9,385 nucleotides of DNA from RGIG8748 sp045545635 (GTDB taxonomy: Bacteria; Bacillota; Clostridia; UMGS1810): contig JAZQBI010000111.1 in assembly GCA_045545635.1 (NCBI GenBank), positions 1 through 9,385 of the forward strand, given 5' to 3'. Of this stretch, positions 1-6,143 are shown one piece after another (position 1 is the stretch's first letter; each line of letters starts with the position of its first letter). The notes beneath the pieces were generated by a model. That model made no database searches, was not told the DNA's origin, and saw only the letters and a list, made by a program, of their open reading frames with translations. A program made the translations under genes and the position numbers.

Positions 1-1
1 T

Positions 2-379
2 GATAACAACAAATTTTATATCTGTGAGCATTGCGGAAATTTAATCGGTATGATTCACGATGCAGGAGTGCCTATGATGTGCTGCGGTCAGAAAATGACA
101 AAGCTTGAGCCGGGTACAGTTGAAGCAAGCCACGAAAAACATATTCCGGTAGTAAGTGTTGACAACAATACTGTAACCGTTACAATCGGTTCCGTTGAGC
201 ATCCTATGACAGAAGAACATCACATCGTTTGGGTATATCTCCAGACCGACAGAGGAGGTCAGCGTAAATGCCTTGAAATCGGAAAGGATCCTGTTGTAAC
301 CTTTGCTCTTTCTGATGAAAAACCTGTTGCAGCTTATGCTTACTGCAATCTCCACGGCTTATGGAAAGCTGATATCTAA
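2..379 (+). CDS. dfx: Desulfoferrodoxin / superoxide reductase (5' end cut by window)
   Basis: This non-haem iron enzyme reduces superoxide to hydrogen peroxide in the cytoplasm of anaerobes, taking electrons from rubredoxin-like donors without releasing oxygen. The frame is open from base 2, so only about the first two or three residues are missing; 125 residues are visible. The N-terminal desulforedoxin domain shows the four-Cys iron site: CEHC at visible residues 8-11 and CC at 27-28. The C-terminal superoxide reductase domain keeps the EKH motif (45-47) with the first His ligand, further His ligands in EHPM and EHH (67 and 73), and the Cys/His pair in YCNLHG (115 and 118). Both iron sites therefore look intact, indicating a two-iron desulfoferrodoxin rather than a one-iron neelaredoxin. 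The gene stands alone and ends 34 bases before a hairpin terminator. The start codon and promoter lie outside the window. Confidence 0.95.
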   Translation, partial: DNNKFYICEHCGNLIGMIHDAGVPMMCCGQKMTKLEPGTVEASHEKHIPVVSVDNNTVTVTIGSVEHPMTEEHHIVWVYLQTDRGGQRKCLEIGKDPVVTFALSDEKPVAAYAYCNLHGLWKADI

Positions 380-412
380 TTATACCACAATTCCATCTAC
401 GACACAATAGTT

Positions 413-450
413 TGAGCCTCCGAGGAGTATTTTCTTGGAGGCTCATTTTA
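413..450 (+). terminator. Intrinsic terminator after desulfoferrodoxin
   Basis: TGAGCCTCC at 413-421 pairs with GGAGGCTCA at 437-445. The stem can be extended inward with a few weaker pairs to a small loop. It is followed by a short T-rich run (TTTTATT). It sits 34 bases after the stop codon and is well placed to end the desulfoferrodoxin transcript. Confidence 0.85.
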
Positions 451-539
451 TTCGTATATACTGTCAACTATATACTCCCAATTATCAAAAAATATTTCTA
501 CAAACTGTAGCTTATGTAAGATGTATTAAACTATTTTAC

Positions 540-568
540 TTTATTATACTTGAATTTTGATGTATAAT
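540..568 (+). promoter_or_regulatory. Candidate sigma-A promoter for a short RNA
   Basis: A perfect -10 box TATAAT lies at 563-568. At 17-base spacing upstream, 540-545 reads TTTATT, a poor -35. The surroundings are strongly AT-rich. Initiation about seven bases after the -10 would place the 5' end near 575-577, just before the first hairpin of the structured segment downstream. There is no + strand coding gene after it, so if it is a promoter the product is likely an untranslated RNA. TATAAT boxes also arise by chance in AT-rich DNA. Confidence 0.4.
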
Positions 569-575
569 GGTTTTA

Positions 576-645
576 GTGATCGAGTTGCAGGATCCTGCGA
601 GGACTGCAACCAAAGGAGTTCCTGAGGGGACTCCTTTACTTATAT
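576..645 (+). ncRNA. Candidate small structured RNA with two hairpins
   Basis: Two adjacent hairpins follow a TATAAT box at the right distance. Hairpin 1 pairs GTTGCAG (584-590) with CTGCAAC (604-610), then, after a two-base GA bulge, TCC (593-595) with GGA (601-603), leaving a TGCGA loop. Hairpin 2 is an unbroken 11-base-pair stem, AAAGGAGTTCC (612-622) with GGGACTCCTTT (627-637), around a TGAG loop; it includes one T-G pair. The bases after it (ACTTAT) are moderately T-rich, so hairpin 2 may act as terminator. No open frame with a ribosome site is apparent. I do not recognise a known family. Hairpin 2 could instead help end the converging minus-strand oxidoreductase transcript, whose stop is at 678, though no T-run follows in that direction. 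Confidence 0.4.
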
Positions 646-677
646 GCGGCTATGTGTTTATAGATTAAATTTTCTCT

Positions 678-2267
678 TTACTTTAATCTCGAACAAATTT
701 GTTCCGCACACTTTATACCGTCTACCCCTGCCGACATTATTCCTCCTGCATAGCCTGCTCCCTCACCTATGGGATACACGCCCTCCACAGATGACATCAT
801 GTTCTCGCCTCTTACAATACGAAGAGGTGCACTGGAACGGGTTTCCACACCCGTGAGGACAGCATCATCCATAAGAAATCCTCTTGTCTTCTTATCCAAT
901 TCCACAAGAGCATCCCTGAGGGAACTCGCTACAAAATCAGGGAGAACCTCCCAAAGGTTCGTATATCTCACATCCGGCTTGTAGCTTGGTGTTACACTTC
1001 CCTTTTCTACTGTAGCAACTCCATTTATAAAATCGGAAACCCTCTGACAAGGAGCAACATATCCTCCGCCGCCGGCAATATATGCCGCTTCCTCCAGCTT
1101 GCGTTGAAATGCCACACCGCCAAGGGGACTTTCGCCCTCAATATCCTCAGGGTATACGGACACAAGCAGTGCACTGTTGGAGTTTTCCATATCACGGGCA
1201 AAATAGCTCATTCCGTTGGTAACTACTCTGCCCTCCTCGGAGGAAGCACAGACAACCTCACCGCCGGGACACATACAAAAGGTGTACACACCCCTCCCGC
1301 CCGGATGACAGCTAAGCTTGTAGTCTGCCGCAGGGAGGGTATCTGCAAGGGATTCATCCTTGTACATAAGCATATCTATATACCGTCTTGGGTGTTCTAT
1401 GCGGACTCCAACGGAAAACGGCTTTTTTATCATATCAAAGCCTTTGTTATGCAGAAGCTCATAGGTATCTCTGGAGGAGTGACCAAGGGCAAGAACAAGG
1501 GTGTCACATTCGATTTTTCTTTTATCCCCCGTTATTGTGTCCGTAATTTCTATTTTCTTAACCCTGCCCTTTTGTATGTCAATATCAGTAAAGCAAGAGT
1601 CAAAGTGCATTTCGCCCCCAAGTGAGAGTATCTCCTCACGGATATTCTTAACAACGGTTTTTAGGTAATCCGTGCCGATGTGAGGCTTGGCAAGATATGT
1701 TATTTCCTCGGGTGCTCCCTTGAATGCAAATTCCTTAAGAACAAAATCTATGCGTTTGTCATTTACGCCGCAGGTAAGCTTGCCATCGGAAAAGGTTCCT
1801 GCGCCGCCCTCGCCAAACTGGATGTTGGAATTGATATTGAGAACTCCCTTTTTGCGAAGAAGCTCCACATCTTCACAACGTTTATTAACTTCGCCGCCCC
1901 GTTCAAACACCACAGGTCTGAGTCCTGCACGGGCAAGCATAAGTGCACAAAAAAGCCCGCCAGGTCCGCTTCCTATTACAACGGGCCGTGACTCCGAGCT
2001 TACTTTGCTGTATGGAAAGATGTACGGAGCATCAGTATGCTCACATACATCCTTTATATTCTTTTTTAATACTTTTGATTCGTTCAGGACAGATACCAGT
2101 GTGCTGCAAACCCAGCATACAGAGCCTCGTCTTCGTGCATCAAGAGATTTTTTAACAAGAATACACTCTGTAATATCGGATTTACCGATACCAAGTCGTT
2201 TGCAAACCAGATCTTCAATAGTATCCTTTGTATCCACGAAAAGCTTGAGATTGGAAACTTTAAGCAT
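678..2267 (-). CDS. FAD-dependent dehydrogenase, COG2509-like
   Basis: A 529-residue flavoprotein of the uncharacterised FAD-dependent dehydrogenase group (COG2509), whose substrate is not known. It is expected to be cytoplasmic. An N-terminal domain of about 90 residues precedes the dinucleotide-binding fold, whose GSGPGG motif lies at 99-104, with an acidic residue at the end of the second strand (FERGG, E122). A second conserved block, FGEGGAGTFSDGKL, is at 151-164, and the C-terminal FAD-binding segment GEGAGYAGGI followed by MSAGVDGIK is near 502-518. The length fits the family. The start is supported by GGAGG (2272-2276 on the complement) four bases upstream of the ATG. It lies 13 bases downstream of a small membrane-protein gene and is probably co-transcribed with it. 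No canonical terminator with a T-run is seen after the stop, though hairpins lie at 584-637. Confidence 0.88.
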   Translation of the reverse strand: MLKVSNLKLFVDTKDTIEDLVCKRLGIGKSDITECILVKKSLDARRRGSVCWVCSTLVSVLNESKVLKKNIKDVCEHTDAPYIFPYSKVSSESRPVVIGSGPGGLFCALMLARAGLRPVVFERGGEVNKRCEDVELLRKKGVLNINSNIQFGEGGAGTFSDGKLTCGVNDKRIDFVLKEFAFKGAPEEITYLAKPHIGTDYLKTVVKNIREEILSLGGEMHFDSCFTDIDIQKGRVKKIEITDTITGDKRKIECDTLVLALGHSSRDTYELLHNKGFDMIKKPFSVGVRIEHPRRYIDMLMYKDESLADTLPAADYKLSCHPGGRGVYTFCMCPGGEVVCASSEEGRVVTNGMSYFARDMENSNSALLVSVYPEDIEGESPLGGVAFQRKLEEAAYIAGGGGYVAPCQRVSDFINGVATVEKGSVTPSYKPDVRYTNLWEVLPDFVASSLRDALVELDKKTRGFLMDDAVLTGVETRSSAPLRIVRGENMMSSVEGVYPIGEGAGYAGGIMSAGVDGIKCAEQICSRLK

Positions 2268-2280
2268 AAATCCTCCGTGT

Positions 2281-2649
2281 TTATACCATAGTGAGTACTA
2301 CCTGATTGTACAGGAAGAATGTCATACCGATAACTTCCATTACAATAATCTGAAATACAAGAGCATAGCGTTTTTTATGTTTGAAAAAAAGAACAAGATT
2401 CAATATAAAAAATGGCAGTGTGCTTATAAGTCCTCCAAGAAGCATAGCGAAAAATGCCGCCAAAAAAGTAGGCAAAGGGCTAAGGGACATAAAATTAAAA
2501 AGTATTATTTCTCCCGCATATCCAATAAAACACGTGAGAATGGTGAGCACAAATACATACCAACGATGCACATATTCCTGCAAAAGTGTTCTTTTTGGCT
2601 TTTCTTTTCTTGTCCTGTGCTGTCTGTCAACTATATTTTGAGTATCCAT
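2281..2649 (-). CDS. Small hypothetical membrane protein
   Basis: A 122-residue protein of unknown function; I do not recognise a family. The first 30 or so residues are polar and basic (RKEKPKR), predicting a cytoplasmic N-terminus. Hydrophobic stretches follow near residues 31-52, 59-89 (long enough for a tight pair of helices) and 96-121, giving three or four membrane segments, with a KHKKR turn between the last two. The start was chosen from the ribosome site: AAGGAGG touches an ATG at 2655 with no spacing but lies six bases from the ATG at 2649, so the latter is the workable start. It is followed after 13 bases by the FAD-dependent dehydrogenase, with which it likely forms an operon. No clear promoter was found in the short gap upstream. 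Confidence 0.72.
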   Translation of the reverse strand: MDTQNIVDRQHRTRKEKPKRTLLQEYVHRWYVFVLTILTCFIGYAGEIILFNFMSLSPLPTFLAAFFAMLLGGLISTLPFFILNLVLFFKHKKRYALVFQIIVMEVIGMTFFLYNQVVLTMV

Positions 2650-2655
2650 ATGCAT

Positions 2656-2662
2656 CCTCCTT
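2656..2662 (-). promoter_or_regulatory. Ribosome binding site deciding the membrane-protein start
   Basis: AAGGAGG on the minus strand ends directly against an ATG (2653-2655) but is six bases from the in-frame ATG at 2647-2649. Zero spacing does not support initiation, so the downstream codon is taken as the start. Confidence 0.75.
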
Positions 2663-2719
2663 AAGTATACGAATCCGTTTGGAGTGTGTTTTCACACCGC
2701 AAAATTGTTAATTTAAGAA

Positions 2720-2752
2720 TGAAAAACGCCCCGCAAAATAAAGATGCGGGGC
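2720..2752 (-). terminator. Intrinsic terminator of the HU gene
   Basis: GCCCCGC (2728-2734) and GCGGGGC (2746-2752) form a seven-pair GC stem around an AT-rich 11-base loop. Read on the minus strand, the stem is followed by GTTTTTC, a U-run typical of intrinsic termination. It starts 19 bases after the HU stop codon. Confidence 0.85.
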
Positions 2753-2771
2753 ACGAATTTCAAAAAAGCTA

Positions 2772-3047
2772 TTATTTGTTAACAGCATCCTTCAAAGCTC
2801 TGCCTGCCTTGAATGCAGGAACAGTAGAAGCTGCGATGTCGATAACGGCACCTGTCTGAGGGTTCTTACCCTTTCTTGCAGCACGCTTCTTAGTTTCGAA
2901 TGTACCGAAACCAACTAAAGCAATCTTGTCGTCTTTTGCTAATGCTTCTGTAACAGCATCAACAAATGCATTGAGTGCCTTTTCTGCGTCTACTTTCTTT
3001 AAGCCGGCCTTTTCAGCCATGATAGCTACTAATTCGCTCTTTTTCAT
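2772..3047 (-). CDS. hup: HU-family DNA-binding protein
   Basis: A 91-residue bacterial histone-like HU protein that binds and bends DNA as a dimer in the nucleoid. The N-terminal helices (MKKSELVAIMAEKAGLKK) are followed by the family core VGFGTFETKKRAARKGKNPQTG (about residues 45-66), whose basic arm with the NPQTG turn inserts in the minor groove, and by the C-terminal VPAFKAGRALKDAVN. The length is exactly that of HU. A ribosome site AGGAGG lies at 3059-3064, eleven bases from the ATG. The gene has its own consensus-like promoter and terminator, consistent with abundant expression as a single-gene unit. Confidence 0.96.
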   Translation of the reverse strand: MKKSELVAIMAEKAGLKKVDAEKALNAFVDAVTEALAKDDKIALVGFGTFETKKRAARKGKNPQTGAVIDIAASTVPAFKAGRALKDAVNK

Positions 3048-3085
3048 TTTACCTACTACCTCCTAAGTAAATTTGGTACATACAC

Positions 3086-3114
3086 ATTATATCAAATCAT
3101 GGGATTATATGCAA
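3086..3114 (-). promoter_or_regulatory. Sigma-A promoter of the HU gene
   Basis: On the minus strand, TTGCAT (3109-3114) and TATAAT (3086-3091) are separated by exactly 17 bases, giving a short leader of about 30 bases before the HU start. A second weaker pair, TTTGTT (3126-3131) and TATAAT (3104-3109) at 16 spacing, overlaps it upstream and could be a second start. Confidence 0.8.
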
Positions 3115-3141
3115 TAGTTATAATAAACAAATTTTTTCGCA

Positions 3142-3199
3142 CAAAACCCTCAAATTACTCCCTTTTTTTGGTGGTAATGCCAAGAAATACAGGGTTTTG
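3142..3199. repeat. Inverted repeat between HU promoter and SLH gene
   Basis: CAAAACCCT (3142-3150) and AGGGTTTTG (3191-3199) are perfect inverted copies nine bases long, 40 bases apart. The loop carries a run of seven T's and a smaller TTGG/CCAA pairing. It lies between the stop of the SLH gene and the HU promoter. It could be a weak terminator of the SLH transcript, but no clear T-run follows the stem on the minus strand. Its role is unknown. Confidence 0.4.
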
Positions 3200-3234
3200 G
3201 GGATTTGGCTCACAGTGCAGTGTTTTCGGCATTT

Positions 3235-4869
3235 TTAACCTATAATCTGATCTACGGTCATCAGAGTATAGTCAATGTAGAGTTTACCTACAGTGGGCTG
3301 GTTGGAGGAAATATCACACCAGAAGCTTTCTCCCGACAAGAGAGCTCTGTCGGCTACTCCCGAGCCCAATGCTATAACATCAGAGAGCTTCATTCCCTCG
3401 GGTGCATTATTGACACTGAATTTAACTCTGAATGTTACAGACATATCTTCATATCTCAGAGCAAGTGACGGATAATAGTCAATATACACCTCTGCTCCCT
3501 TTTCGTAGGCTGCAGCACAAAAATACATAAACATTGTTGAATATATGTTTGCAGCCATTGCACCATGAGAAGCAAATTCCTTGGGACTTAAGTTTACAGC
3601 TTTATCGGAAGTGTAGGGCTTTTCATACACAAAATTTGGAACAGAATTTGCCACAAGACCATATTCTGATGCCTCGGCAGGATAAGATGCGGCATCAATG
3701 CGTGGATATATCGGTATATATCCGGCGTTGTATCCGCAATGATATGCTGTTTCAGTTCCGAGTGATAGTGCATACTGCATAAGTATGCATGCAAGTTCTT
3801 TCTTTGTTATGATATTTTTAGGCTTAATGTTTTCATCTGCGTAGAGCGATATACCAAACTGATATGCATAGAACATTCTCTTTGCAAATTCGGAATTGTT
3901 GTCCTTAATCACAACTCCCGGATGTACAGTTGTACCAATGCTGTCAATAAAGTTATACTGGGGTTTACTGTTCATAGCAGCAAGAGAGAGCATGGCAATT
4001 GCATCTTCCGTAGTCACATATTTATCCGCATTTTCCTTGGTTGAGCCATAATTCTTTTCGTCAAGAGCATATCTGCATGCGATATCCCAATGTACAGCAT
4101 ATCTGCCTTCATACTTTGCATCATAACTATACTGTATAGCAGGAGTACGATACTTATACTCCAGTCTCATAGCAGCAGTGGCAAGCTCTTCATAGGTTAT
4201 GTTGCCGTTTTCTTCGTATGGTGTATCAAAAAGGCAGGAACCTTCATACATATTTTTGTAAACTTCCGATTCAAAATTGTCTATAAAGTTATTTCTCGCA
4301 TCGGGCTTAAGCTCCTTGGCTCTTACAATAAGTACTGCCGCTTCAGCTCTTGTCAAAGTATCGTCAAGACGGAGATTGAGCTTGTCCGCACCTATCATAA
4401 GACCTGTATTGTAAACCCAAGCTACAGCATTTATATTGTTACCCTGACTTGAAATATAGTACGGAGCAATCTCCTGTGCACCGTTTGCATAACGCTTGTA
4501 GAGCAGGTTTGCAACCTCTCCTCTTGTTATTGTTGCACTTGGGTTAAATTTACCGTTTTCATCACCTTCGAGCTCCGAATACATTATGTAATCATATGCC
4601 CAGTGAGTTACGGGAACATCGGCAAAATTCTTTTCAAACTTTTTTGTGGATTTGCCAAGCATCTTTACAAATTCCGCACGGCTAACAACGCCGGTGGGAT
4701 TAAAGCTGCCGTCAGGCATACCGTTGACCGTACCTGAATTAACAAGCTTTTCCACCGAGGCATATGCCCAGTGTGTCTCTGCCATATCGGGGAAAGCCGC
4801 ATATGCTCCCACAGGCAGCAGTGCAAGCATAAGAACTGCACTTACTAACAAAGAAATAACTTTTTTCAT
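3235..4869 (-). CDS. Secreted S-layer-homology (SLH) domain protein
   Basis: A 544-residue exported protein. A signal peptide (basic MKK, hydrophobic core to about residue 20, likely cleavage after AYA at 22-24) is followed by three SLH repeats that normally bind pyruvylated secondary cell-wall polymer: 26-73 (FPDMAETHWAY ... SRAEF), 82-127 (FADVPVTHWAY ... TRGEV) and about 145-187 (ending LTRAEAAVL). The middle, 199-370, contains three more stretches with the same skeleton but eroded motifs (ITYEELATAAMRL near 224-236; HWDIACRYAL with TTEDAIAML; FAKRMFYAYQFGI with ITKKELACIL). Residues 371-544 match nothing I recognise. The ribosome site AGAGGAAG sits just before the ATG, 16 bases after the HprK-like kinase stop, so it is second in that operon. 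It may hold a product or partner at the cell surface (inference). Confidence 0.88.
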   Translation of the reverse strand: MKKVISLLVSAVLMLALLPVGAYAAFPDMAETHWAYASVEKLVNSGTVNGMPDGSFNPTGVVSRAEFVKMLGKSTKKFEKNFADVPVTHWAYDYIMYSELEGDENGKFNPSATITRGEVANLLYKRYANGAQEIAPYYISSQGNNINAVAWVYNTGLMIGADKLNLRLDDTLTRAEAAVLIVRAKELKPDARNNFIDNFESEVYKNMYEGSCLFDTPYEENGNITYEELATAAMRLEYKYRTPAIQYSYDAKYEGRYAVHWDIACRYALDEKNYGSTKENADKYVTTEDAIAMLSLAAMNSKPQYNFIDSIGTTVHPGVVIKDNNSEFAKRMFYAYQFGISLYADENIKPKNIITKKELACILMQYALSLGTETAYHCGYNAGYIPIYPRIDAASYPAEASEYGLVANSVPNFVYEKPYTSDKAVNLSPKEFASHGAMAANIYSTMFMYFCAAAYEKGAEVYIDYYPSLALRYEDMSVTFRVKFSVNNAPEGMKLSDVIALGSGVADRALLSGESFWCDISSNQPTVGKLYIDYTLMTVDQIIG

Positions 4870-4885
4870 TTTTTTCTTCCTCTCT

Positions 4886-5764
4886 TTATTTATATAAAAA
4901 ATCTTTTACGGTTTTTGGCGCATCGGGGGATATATTGCACCCCAGAACACACAGTTCATTTGCACTTATAAAAGCGGAAACTGTGGAAAGAATCACATTC
5001 ATAAGTTCATCGGACACAGGATGGGTTATTGCCTCAAAAATCCTTCGTATGCTCTCCAAAGCAGACAGTGTGCGTATGGTGTTTGCCTCACTTCGTTCCA
5101 GAAATACCAGGGATTTCAGCGGTGCGGACTTATTGACATTGATACCGCTTGTCCCTGCCCATGGAGTGCCATATATGTACCATACCCCGTCCTTGCATCT
5201 GAGTGCAGGTCCGTCATCGTTGAGGATTTCCGTTCCGGGATAAACTTCCTGCCACAGTGCCGTATGGGTGGATTTTCCTGTGCCGGAAAGTGCCGAAAAG
5301 GCTATGCCGTATCCCTCATGAATTATGGATGATGCATGTACAATGAAACCGCCCTCAAATAGCAGTACCAGTCTGAACAGATACTCTACCACATTGGAAA
5401 GGAAATATTCCGTATCCGTGCCGTAGAGCTTATTTACATCACGCATAAGCACATTGCCGGATTTTGTTTTGTTGTCATAATCGAGCCTTGCACACACAAA
5501 GCCCTCGTCCGGATCTCTGAAGCATACCGTGTATCTGCCCTCGGTGTCCGAGTACCATTCGTTAGCTTCACGGCTCGTCAATTTTCCCTCTTGGGGTGTG
5601 TCTATGATATCCTCTGTAAGATGGCAGACAGCACTGACAAATTCGGTTGGTGTGTCCGATGTGATGTATGGCTCAAAAATTTCGTCAAGATAGCTATCCG
5701 GATATGAATCCACAAAAAAGTATATATCTGCAATCTTAAGCTTGTATGTAACTCTGTCTTTCAT
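4886..5764 (-). CDS. HPr-kinase-like serine kinase of RiPP type
   Basis: A 292-residue protein resembling the C-terminal catalytic domain of HPr kinase/phosphorylase, as seen in peptide-modification clusters, where related enzymes phosphorylate a Ser of the precursor. Visible motifs: HASS at 143-146; P-loop SALSGTGKST at 157-166; metal-binding LNDDGPAL at 181-188; and GTPWAG at 199-204. The N-terminal 130 residues are a separate, poorly conserved domain replacing the one in true HprK. It is not the carbon-catabolite HprK: the gene neighbourhood is RiPP-like and no HPr-system gene is nearby. It follows a strong promoter and the ribosome site AAAGGA, seven bases from the ATG, and leads the operon with the SLH protein. 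The target could be the 55-residue peptide encoded just upstream, but this is inference. Confidence 0.82.
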   Translation of the reverse strand: MKDRVTYKLKIADIYFFVDSYPDSYLDEIFEPYITSDTPTEFVSAVCHLTEDIIDTPQEGKLTSREANEWYSDTEGRYTVCFRDPDEGFVCARLDYDNKTKSGNVLMRDVNKLYGTDTEYFLSNVVEYLFRLVLLFEGGFIVHASSIIHEGYGIAFSALSGTGKSTHTALWQEVYPGTEILNDDGPALRCKDGVWYIYGTPWAGTSGINVNKSAPLKSLVFLERSEANTIRTLSALESIRRIFEAITHPVSDELMNVILSTVSAFISANELCVLGCNISPDAPKTVKDFLYK

Positions 5765-5799
5765 AAAACATTCCTTTCACTAAATGAACGATTGTGTTT

Positions 5800-5828
5800 A
5801 TTATACCATACACATTCAAAATAGTCAA
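5800..5828 (-). promoter_or_regulatory. Strong sigma-A promoter for kinase-SLH operon
   Basis: On the minus strand, TTGACT (5823-5828) and TATAAT (5800-5805) are separated by 17 bases, and the -10 is preceded by TGG (extended -10). Transcription would start near 5793, giving a leader of about 29 bases. Confidence 0.85.
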
Positions 5829-5878
5829 TTTATATATTCTGTATATCAACAAGAAAAACAAATCAAAGGAACACAAAA

Positions 5879-5910
5879 CAAAAAGGATTGACCGTCGTCA
5901 ATCCTTTTTG
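5879..5910 (-). terminator. Strong intrinsic terminator after the short peptide gene
   Basis: CAAAAAGGATTGAC (5879-5892) and GTCAATCCTTTTTG (5897-5910) form a perfect 14-pair stem with a four-base loop. On the minus strand it is followed by TTTTG. The symmetry makes it usable in both directions. It starts 46 bases after the peptide stop and separates that transcript from the kinase promoter. Confidence 0.9.
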
Positions 5911-5955
5911 CCTCTCAGATATTAAATTGAATTTAACTGCTTTGAAAAATTCAGT

Positions 5956-6123
5956 TTAAGCGTTAGGAGTAGAATCCTTTCTGTAAATGCTGATGTTTTT
6001 GAATCTTGCAGTATTAACAAGATTACCCTGCTCCATTCCTTTAAAATTGAAAGGAAGAGCTGAAAGGGATTCTTTAACAGATAATTCTACAACCTGAACA
6101 GCGGGTTTTGTATACTTTTTCAT
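5956..6123 (-). CDS. Short 55-residue peptide, candidate RiPP precursor
   Basis: A small gene reading MKKYTKPAVQVVELSVKESL to residue 20 and ending RKDSTPNA. It has an excellent ribosome site (GGGGAGGAG, six bases before the ATG) and starts 20 bases after the stop of the secreted-protein gene, so both share one transcript and terminator. Residues 4-9 form Y-x-x-P-x-V, close to the Y-x-x-P-x-L leader motif bound by PqqD-like recognition proteins in lasso-peptide systems, and a PqqD-like gene is encoded 3 kb upstream in the same direction. There is no Cys, which argues against thioether or heterocycle classes built on Cys. The C-terminal half is basic and holds S45, S51 and T52 as possible kinase targets. 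No Gly followed by Asp/Glu at ring position 7-9 is evident, so a standard lasso core is not supported. It is probably real; its modification is unknown. Confidence 0.75.
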   Translation of the reverse strand: MKKYTKPAVQVVELSVKESLSALPFNFKGMEQGNLVNTARFKNISIYRKDSTPNA

Positions 6124-6143
6124 CGTTATCTCCTCCCCTTCTA

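Noticed and set aside
1687..2664. Long + strand frame (325 codons) opposite the dehydrogenase and membrane-protein genes
   Set aside because: It is antisense to two well-supported genes, has no ribosome site, and its translation is Ser/Thr/Arg-rich with no domain; it is a shadow of the minus-strand codon pattern.
2664..2669. TATACT as a -10 box for the membrane-protein operon
   Set aside because: It almost touches the ribosome site, so transcription would begin inside that site; no -35 is apparent.
2684..2697. Small hairpin GTGTG-TTTT-CACAC upstream of the membrane-protein gene
   Set aside because: Only five pairs and no clear T-run on the minus strand; it could arise by chance and is too weak to call a terminator or leader element.
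4886..5764. True HPr kinase/phosphorylase (hprK)
   Set aside because: The P-loop fold matches, but the N-terminal domain and gene context are those of peptide-cluster kinases, and no phosphotransferase gene is nearby.
5956..6123. Lasso peptide assignment for the 55-residue peptide
   Set aside because: The leader motif is similar, but G29 and G33 have no Asp or Glu seven to nine positions along, no penultimate Thr precedes them, and no lasso cyclase or transglutaminase-like protease is seen.
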